Assembly: GCF_008831285.2 (NCBI RefSeq)
Contig: NC_045143.1
Span: 24,246,302-24,310,301, forward strand
Length of the DNA stretch: 64,000 nucleotides
DNA from: Nymphaea colorata
Taxonomy: Eukaryota; Streptophyta; Magnoliopsida; Nymphaeales; Nymphaeaceae
Direction: 5' to 3'
Position numbers and translations under genes: made by a program. This document shows, piece after piece, positions 57,049-64,000 of the stretch. The notes beneath the pieces are model-generated. The model searched no databases, had not been told where the DNA came from, and worked only from the letters and a program-made list of their open reading frames with translations. Positions within the stretch are counted from its first letter, which is position 1, and each line of letters starts with the position of its first letter.

Positions 57049-58267
57049 ATGGCTAGAGATGAGACAAGTTCTCTAAAGGAGGGAGTACAGGCTCATCAGC
57101 AAAAGAAGCATGTGATGAGTAGGACCAACGGAGCAATGGAAGCTCAGCTGGCTATGATCGAGACGACCACTGCCTCCTTGAGTTATTCAATGATTGAAGC
57201 TATTCGAAGCTTCAAGTACTACAACATTGGGACTAACTAAGATTTGGACCAGGTGAACTCTCAGTTGGGAGAAGTTTTGGCCCATTTAGCTGCTATGAAG
57301 GACAAGATACAAGTCCTTAGGACGTGAAACATGTCCTTGGAGAATCGGATTGTCAAGATGGGGGAAGCTGGAGGCGTTGGTGTTGCACCTCGAATGAAAG
57401 TCCCTGAATCGAGAAGGTGTAACAGTGCTTTGGATGCTAAGGAATTTGAGAACTTCATGCATCATCTAGAGAAATACCTCAAAGCAAATCAGATTTACGA
57501 TGATGAGATGAAAGTTATGACCACCTCAATGTTTTTGAATAATTATGCCATGTTGTGGTGGTAGAGGTGGGACTATGATGTTGAGAGGGGCCTTTGCACT
57601 ATTGATACTTAGGATGAATTCAAGCACAAAATACGTGAGCATTTTCTGCCAAAAGGCATGGAATATATGGCAAGACGGTGACTTATGGAACTCAAGCAGA
57701 CATGTTTGATCCATGACTATTGTCATACATTCACTGCTAAGATACTAGAGATATAAAAAATGCCTGATGAAGATCGACTGTTCCACTTCACGAATGGACT
57801 ACATTCTTGGGCTGAGTAGGAACATCAATGACAAGATCTTAAGGACTTGAGCAATGCCCTTGTCGCTACCAAACGATTGGTTGACACGTATAGGTGGCCG
57901 AACTCAAAGAAATGTGGAAACAACAACCAGAATAGTGGTGAGAATAGCAAGAAAACTAGACAACAAGAAGATGGGAACACTAATGCAACTATCCAAAAGA
58001 GTAGTGGTGGAAGTGGACGAGATGACAACAATTACAAGCCTCTTCAACCACCTTCGAGATTGAAGTGCAGGCATTGTAGTGGAAATAATTTTGCAACAAA
58101 ATGCCCAAATGTTGGGATCAACCAGACAGGCTCTTCAAAACAATCTGCTTATGTTGTGCAAAGTCAGGAGGATGAAAGCCCGCATATGAGAGCACTCCAT
58201 CTCCTTAATTCTTTGAAGGAGACAACAAAGGTGAAAGCAGCGACAACTACTATACTCATGTACCTAG
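57049..58267 (+). pseudogene. Gag of the Reina-like element, with altered zinc knuckle
   Basis: ATG at 57049 opens a 63-codon frame (MARDETSSLKEG...), followed after stops by FENFMHHLEKYLKANQIYDD, TSMFLNNYAMLWW, DEFKHKIREHFLPKGMEYMA, MPDEDRLFHFTNGLHSWAE and ALVATKRLVD, the typical order of plant gypsy gag of this type (ENFLWxLExYF, AxLWWRxR, FYPxN, GLxxWAExEL). The 57847-58368 frame carries the nucleocapsid: an Asn/Gln/Ser-rich stretch, then CRHCSGNNFATKCP. The expected C-x2-C-x3-H-x4-C knuckle has Asn instead of His. At least five in-frame stops. Confidence 0.85.
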
Positions 58268-58740
58268 ATGTCCTTGTACAAGAAGTCCACGACAGTAATC
58301 GTATACACAACTGCAACCCACAACTTCATCTCGAAAGAAGAGGTGAAGAGATTAAACGTCACCCTTGAAAAGAAAGTGTTACGCATGAAGACAATGAAAT
58401 CAGAGACAAAAACCATCTGTGGAGTGGCCCAGGGTGTGGCTGTGGAGATTGACAATTTGTCGAGAAAAGCCAAGTTCTTAGTAGCACTGATGATTCTAGG
58501 CATGGAGCTCCTTAATTTAGCGAAGATGGTCCTAATGCTACATCTGCGAGCCATTGGCATTCTTGACAAAAGGTTCCCATGTATGGTTCCGGCATTGACA
58601 GCAAGGAAGGATAAGGGCAAGGTTGTGATGTTGTCCGCCATCCATTTAAAGAAAGGCTTGAAGCAGAAAGATGGAAGGCACTTGATGGCAATCCAGGAAT
58701 TGTCTGAGGATTCCCCTTGATTTGGTCCTAGCAGTGCTTG
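58268..58740 (+). pseudogene. Protease region of the Reina-like element, active site lost
   Basis: A 150-codon frame with VYTTATHNFISKEEVKRL, FLVALMILGMELL, and a tail KVVMLSAIHLKKGLKQKDG. Family members read IDTGATHNFI here: the catalytic Asp-Thr-Gly triad is Tyr-Thr-Thr, so the peptide could not act as an aspartic protease. The spacing to LxxxxxxLGMxxL is otherwise normal. Confidence 0.85.
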
Positions 58741-59560
58741 CACCTATCTTAAAAGAATTCACAAAAATGATGCATGTAGAACACCCTAGACGACTGCCAC
58801 CTCGACATGAGGTGGACCACACCATCGAATTGGTTCTAGGTGCAAAACCACCTACCCTGAAGTCTTTCTGAATGGATAATGTAGAACGAAAGGAAGATTG
58901 ACGTCAACTAGATAAAATGCTTGCAGAAGGGATTATTATGTTTTTCGAGACTCTTTATGGTGCACCTGTGTTATTCCAATTGAAGCATGATGGCTTAAAG
59001 GGACTCTATGTGGACTATCGAGCACTAAAGAAAGTGACAATGAAAAATAAGTATATGTTGCCATTGATAGCAAATCTCTTAGATCAGTTGGGTGGAGGTC
59101 GAGTATTTTATAAGTTGGACCTTCGATAAGGCTATTGGCAAGTCTAGATTGTGGAAGGGGATGAACCAAAAAACCATTTGTGTCACCCGCTAGCCTATGA
59201 GTTTCTAGTAATGTCATTCAGGTTGACGAATGTCTTGCCACCTTTTCAATGTTGATGAACCAAATTTTCTGCATGTATCTAGATAAGTTTATTGTAGTCT
59301 ATCTTGATGATATTGTGGTATTCAGCCACAACTTGGAAGAGCATGTGGACTTCTACGGATGATGTTCTGAGTGTTAAAGGAGAATGATCTTTATGTGAAG
59401 AGGGAGAAATGCCTCTTTGGTCAAGAAGAAATAAGTTTTTTCAGCCATTTTGTTGGGCATGATCAGCTGCATGTTGATACAACGAAGGTAAAGGTCATCT
59501 AAGAGTGGAACCCGATAACTAAAGTTCGAGAGTTATGATCCTTAGGTTGGCAAACTGCTA
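58741..59560 (+). pseudogene. Reverse transcriptase of the Reina-like element
   Basis: RRLPPRHEVDHTIELVLGAK opens the region; 58917-59129 is open with [40 protein letters not shown] and FYKLDLR; then, shifted, CMYLDKFIVVYLDDIVVFS and later KEKCLFGQEE-like and VGHDQLHVD pieces. The catalytic YLDD is retained. Stops and small indels split it at least four times. Confidence 0.88.
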
Positions 59561-59679
59561 TTGATGGTTCATTGAGGGATATTCCTTGATTATTGTGCTG
59601 CTCACTGATTTGCTGAAGAAGAGTAGGACATGGGCCTGAGCGAAGCCAAATGAAGATGCTTTTGTTTGGCTATGCAAGA

Positions 59680-60060
59680 ACTTATATTGAAGTTGCCTGA
59701 CCATTCAAAACCATTGGAAGTCCACACAGATGCCTTTGACTATGCTATTGATGGGGTATTAATGCAGGAGGGAACCCCAATGCCTATGTGAGCCAAAAGC
59801 TAAAGGATGCAAAGCAGTGCTACTCCGTGCATGAGCAAGAGATGACGACAATTGTGCATATTCTTCGTGTTTGGAGACATTATATGCTGGGAGCCCAATT
59901 CATTGTGAATGTGGACAATGTGGCCACAAGCTATTTCCAAACTCAAGAGAAGTTGACCCTAAAGCAAGCCCATTGGTAAGAATTCCTAACCAAGTTCAAT
60001 TTTGCATTGAAGTACGACGCAAGAAGAATCAATGTTGTGGTCAATGCACTAAGTTGTAAG
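59680..60060 (+). pseudogene. RNase H of the Reina-like element
   Basis: LPDHSKPLEVHTDAFDYAID and GVLMQEG are followed after a frame change by SQKLKDAKQCYSVHEQEMTT, VWRHYMLGAQFIVNVDNVAT and QTQEKLTLKQAHW. These match the TDASDxAIGGVL, E and D-containing blocks of Ty3/gypsy RNase H; the acidic residues are present. Confidence 0.85.
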
Positions 60061-60259
60061 GCAAAACTTGTAGCAACTTGGGCAGAAACCACTGAAGCAT
60101 AGCTAGAGGTGATCTCCTCAAGCGTATTCGTGAAGTCATGCAGCAGGACTCCACGACGAAGCACCCAGTCCCCCTGGCAGAGGCAAGAAAGACCTGAAGA
60201 TTCTGGCTACAAAATGGACTTCTCCTTACTAGAGGTGGATACATATTTGTGTCAAGATG

Positions 60260-61330
60260 GGGCAATCTTCGGCAGCAGCTATTAAAGGAGTGCCATAATA
60301 CATTGTGGGTAGGCCATCGTGGCCAGGAGTAGACCCTAGCACTCCTCGAATATGGTTGGTATTGGCCACAAATGCGGGATAATGTAGAGACCTATATAAA
60401 AACGTACCTCATTTACCAGCAAGACAAGGGGACGAATCAAAAAATTGTCGGCTTCTTGGAACATCTTCCTATTCTTGAATGTCTATGGAAAAGTCTTTCT
60501 ATGGACTTCAATGTGAGCCTTCCAAAAGTAGATTGTTTCAATTCTATCTTTGTCGTTGTGGATCGATTTTCTAAATATGTCACATTCATCCTCTCCTCAA
60601 GAGAGTGTCCTATTGAAAAGACGATAGATATGTTTGTAAAGAATGTAGTGAATTGTTGGGGTGTGCCAAAAAGTATTGTAAATGACTGCAATGCCCGCTT
60701 CACAGGCAAGTTCTAGCATGAAGTGTTCTGATTGTGAGGCTCAGACTTGTTGTTTTTGGCAAGCTTCCATCCACAAATAGGCAACCAGACGAGTGCATCA
60801 ATGATTTTTTAGAGCAATACTTCTGGCACTTTGTTAGCGCAAAACAAAAAAAATGGGTGAAATTACTGAATGTATCTCAATTCTGCTACAACTTACAGAA
60901 GAGCAAGTTTTCAAAGCACAGTCCATTTGAAATAGCCATGAGGCAGCAACCGCTGATGTCACAAACTCTTGCTGCTTAAGAGAAAGAAAGGTCAACCTTC
61001 ACCTACCAATTTGTCAAAGATTGGTAGGAGAAAACTGAGCTAGCTAAAGCATTCTTGCCCAAAGCTGTCAAGAAGATGAAGAATTGGGCTGACAAGAAGT
61101 GATGACCTGTGGAGTTTAGAATAAGAGACCAGGTCCTGGTGAAGTTGTACCTAGACCGCACAAATATCTTTCGTGAGTGATATCGTGCCTTGATATGGAA
61201 GTATGAAGGACCATTCACGGTAGTCAAGAGGATCGAGAAGCTAGTGTACAAGCTAGACCTACCGTCAGGCTTGAAAGTATATTCAGTGTCCGTATCTGTA
61301 GCCTGAAGCCCTTCTCTGTTGATGGTGAAA
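60260..61330 (+). pseudogene. Integrase of the Reina-like element, frameshifted
   Basis: 60372-60716 is open and holds YWPQMRDNVETYI-like start, YLIYQQDKG (HHCC region, second Cys pair disrupted), SMDFNVSLPKVD, VVVDRFSKYVTFI and SIVNDCNARFTGKF. The core continues in another frame at 60734-60979 with RQPDECINDFLEQY, FCYNLQKSKFSKHSPFE and MRQQPL. Both core Asp and a Glu near QPDE are visible. The C-terminal SH3-like part (GPFTVVKRIEKLVYKLDLPS, about 61208-61270) ends without a chromodomain. Stops at several places. Confidence 0.85.
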
Positions 61331-61408
61331 ACTCAGAGAGGAGCACACCACAATAGGAGTCAATCTTACAAAGAGCACCATCAACCAAGCGAGCGGCGGA
61401 ATGACAAA

Positions 61409-61661
61409 TGGTCGACATTTAGATCATATGTAAGCAGCAGCCATCCTATGTAAGTAAAGTTGAGCTTTCTTCAAAACCTTCTTGCTTACCCCTTGTGATA
61501 AATGCAATCTATGCTCATTGCAAGTGTCTCCCTCAATATCCTTATGTCCTTTGATGCACACGCTTGTTGTTTTCAAGTTATCTATGAACCATTTTGCTCC
61601 TTAAGGCTTACAGCGGATAGGTAACTGTGCCACACGGGCCGATGAAAGTAACCACTTCACA
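61409..61661 (+). repeat. 3' LTR of the Reina-like element
   Basis: Starts TGGTCGACATTTAGATC and ends TTCACA; collinear with 56696-56951 with substitutions and a few small gaps. Its inner border is preceded by GAGCGGCGGAATGACAAA, a weak purine tract. Confidence 0.88.
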
Positions 61662-61920
61662 ACTTGTTAGACAATGAGCGACTAAGCAAATGTGCCACGA
61701 GTGTACTCCCACCTGCAAGGTCTTAAAGTGAGATGTGTTATCGACAGTGATAGAAAGAGTTGATGACTTGACAATTTGTGTCAAATGTATGTCAAATTAG
61801 AAGCTTGAAAGCTGCAGCTAATTTGAGGCAATGGGATTTTTTCTTTTCTCTTTTGCATGCACAACATCGAGAAAATGGATTAAAAAGTCAGATGTGATAA
61901 TTTGGAAGTCAAGCTTGGTT
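61662..61920. other. Right flank of the Reina-like element
   Basis: The first ~50 bases (TTGTTAGACAATGAGC, AAGCAAATGTGCCA) are faintly similar to the primer site and leader at 56954-57000. No gene seen. Confidence 0.35.
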
Positions 61921-61924
61921 GCAA

Positions 61925-62045
61925 AAGTAGAGATGTCAATAGATCAAATTTGGATCCGAATATCCATTTGAAATGTTTTTTAAAAATAGGATATGGTAAA
62001 AATTTTAACATCTGAATAAAAAAATGGGATCAGATATGGATTTCT
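61925..62045. repeat. Second copy of the left-end dispersed repeat
   Basis: GAGATGTCAATAGATCAAATTTGGATC and the following TATCCATTTGAAATGTTTTTTAA and GGATATGGTAA blocks align with 874-960 in the same order and spacing; more degenerate than the left copy and without the 25-bp tandem tail. Confidence 0.7.
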
Positions 62046-64000
62046 AATGTAAAATCTATATTTCTAACATAAAATCTATACAAAGAGTTAAAACTTTTAA
62101 AGACTTATCATTCTTTTGTAAACCACCCTCTTTGACCCATGTCTATTTTTTTTATCAGTCAATGGCTGGAACATGAAGGTTCATAGTCAAACATGACCAT
62201 ATTTTTTTTCTCATGGACCCTAACCCATAATAAATTTGAATCTTATTTTAAGTATATCAAACCAAATAAATTCTGACATTTGTTAACTAAATTTGAACTT
62301 ATTTAAAATGAAGAAATAATACCATATAAATATAATAGCAAAAAAAAAAGCTTAATGAAAATAAACTAGTATTTTTAAAATACACTTAGTATAGCATAAT
62401 TACCTTAAAAAAACTAACTTGGTTTATAAGAATAATCATCCATGATTATTATTTGAGACTATAAATTTCTTTAATATTTACTTTTTGTAATTTAGACTCA
62501 AAATGCATACTTGGGATAAGTGTTTTGTTATCCAAACAAAATCTGAAATTAAACCATACACATATACTTTAATACTTAATTAAATTATTTGATCAAATAA
62601 ACTATAAAAAATAAATTAATGCAATCAATTAACCAAAAATTCTTTTATTGAAGTAATTTTGTTAACTAACATTGAATATATACATTTAAATTGAATTTTT
62701 TTAAAATAGTAAAAAAATCTTTACTGAATTAACTAGATGATTGAACATGGATCTACATGATTACATGTGAGAAGCGAGTATCTTTATTGGACTTGCTACC
62801 AAATAAATGTAGATGCCTAGAAAACAAAATTCAGACCCAAATCTGATTTACTATTTCTTATTTGATCTAGATTGGTATTCCTTAAATGAATCTGGTTTGT
62901 GAGTCAATGGGATTCAGCCATTCAGATCTTATTCGACTTCACTTCATTTGTTTAATTCAGTTTGAGCTCTAATCCAATCCCGACTAGGAAAGCCATGTTC
63001 AATTCTAGAACCAATCTTTATATCCCACGCCAACTCCCATGTATAAATCAAAGTCCAATTTCGAAGGATGCAGGTATGAGTTTAAAAATTATAGATATAA
63101 ACGACAATGTGATGCATAATGCTTTATCAGACTTTAGGAGGTACTCAACAAGGCTGAGAATTGAACCTAAACCACATGCCCAAACTGGACCAAACAATCT
63201 AGAATACAAAATTATGAATTCCTGAATTCAAAATCCAGATGTCCGACCTAAGCGTTATCTAAAGCATATTTAGGTAATGAGAAGATATTTATTATGACTT
63301 GTCACTTGTGTTTGGCATTGGAGAGAATTTGGACTGCATGTCTTTGAGCGATCGTGCATTCGCTTGGCTGTCGGTGAATCAGAGAAACTCTTGATCTTGT
63401 AGTTTAAGGATGTTGATTGGTCGTATTTGGATTGAATATATGACCAAAATATTTCAAAGAAGTCAGTCATGAACAAAAAAGAATATCTAATCAATAAATT
63501 GTCTGGATTTAAATTAGGTTTCAAAAAAGACATACGTTGACATTGCAATTCTAGTTGAGCGACACCAAATACATGCAATGGGAATTGCAAGATTAATATA
63601 TAAATAAGAAATGAGCGATTCATTAAAAAAATGTATTCATTTCTTAACTTTAAAGTAAATGTCAAGAGTCGTAGCATATAAAGTTGTGGGAGTGATATTG
63701 GAACCTTCTAGTTTTGTTTTGTTTTGTTTTTTGTTTTTTTGTTTTTGGGTGGGGAGGTATATATGAAATAATAAATTAAAAAATCTATTTAAACTCACAA
63801 ATGAATATGGCTTTTCAACTTCTATACCAGCAGTCCAAAACTTGTGTTGACAATTGTTCAGAGTTGCAGACTTGAACAGTACTTTTTGCCATTTTTCTAT
63901 TTCAAAGAACATCTCTATCAAGACACGTTGAGTCTGCTATCTCAAGACTACTCAATATTTGAGGTGAATATCATTTAGTTTATGATCGATTTATGATCGG
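62046..64000. other. AT-rich intergenic DNA, no gene recognised
   Basis: No domain in the short open frames (62962-63225, 63270-63677, 63637-63921). A (GTTTT)n-like microsatellite lies at about 63711-63745, and a tandem CTAAYRTAAAATCTATA duplication near 62046-62080. Confidence 0.45.

Larger units (their letters stand above)
56696..61661 (+). mobile_element. Reina-like Ty3/gypsy LTR retrotransposon (~5.0 kb), degenerate
   Basis: Short LTRs (256 and 253 bp) begin TGGTCGACATTT and end in ACA; a tRNA-iMet-type primer site follows the first. Coding order on the plus strand is gag, protease, RT, RNase H, integrase, the Ty3/gypsy order. Overall size and LTR length fit the Reina group of plant chromoviruses, although the sequence runs from the integrase C-terminus straight into the 3' LTR without a recognisable chromodomain. 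Many stops and frameshifts. No matching target-site duplication was found at the placed ends. Confidence 0.85.

Noticed and set aside
58264-58743. 159-codon minus-strand frame
   Set aside because: Exact antisense shadow of the protease region of the Reina-like element; the plus strand carries the recognisable THNFISKEEV motif.
1-64000. tRNA, rRNA or other structured RNA genes
   Set aside because: Looked for tRNA A/B-box type words and rRNA blocks; only retroelement primer sites resembling tRNA 3' ends were found, no full cloverleaf.

Overview
The window is nuclear DNA of a flowering plant. The evidence is one host gene of eukaryotic type (an intronless STIPL1/TFIP11 splicing-factor gene), plant-specific Ty3/gypsy lineages (Tat with a second, archaeal-type RNase H; a small Reina-like element), a TRIM-like element, a plant-mobile-domain (PMD) pseudogene, AT-rich satellite DNA and plant-style spliceosomal introns. 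I cannot name the species. The host gene has a GC-rich 5' third and a more AT-rich 3' part, a gradient common in monocots but not diagnostic.

Layout. 1-7.5 kb: AT-rich intergenic DNA with several small tandem repeats (about 25, 201 and 84 bp units). 7.59-10.18 kb, minus strand: the only intact host protein gene, STIPL1/TFIP11-like (862 aa, G-patch plus GCFC). 10.65-25.78 kb: a structurally complete but coding-dead Tat-lineage Ty3/gypsy element on the minus strand, with LTRs of 3090 and 3045 bp, a perfect 5-bp target-site duplication (ATACA), a primer binding site of the TGGCGAC type and a purine tract. 26.26-31.4 kb: three arrays of a 53-55 bp minisatellite, one in opposite orientation to the others, split by a 452-bp TRIM-like element and flanking a decayed PMD gene.

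31.4-38.0 kb and 53.0-55.7 kb: two arrays of one AT-rich satellite with a ~115-bp monomer and internal orientation switches. Between them (38.2-53.0 kb) lies a very old Tat-derived block arranged LTR-leader-pol fragment-LTR-leader-(unidentified GC-richer segment)-gag fragment, as if a retroelement had landed in a once continuous satellite array. 56.70-61.66 kb, plus strand: a degenerate ~5-kb Reina-like Ty3/gypsy element with 256/253-bp LTRs and a tRNA-iMet-type primer site. 61.7-64.0 kb: AT-rich DNA with a dispersed repeat also found near the left end of the window.

How it works together: apart from the splicing-factor gene, everything recognisable is repeat DNA. The two larger Ty3/gypsy elements carry stops, frameshifts and active-site substitutions, so neither looks autonomous. 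All coordinates of repeats and retroelement domains were read by eye and may be off by several bases; LTR termini, target-site duplication, primer sites and the host CDS were counted exactly.
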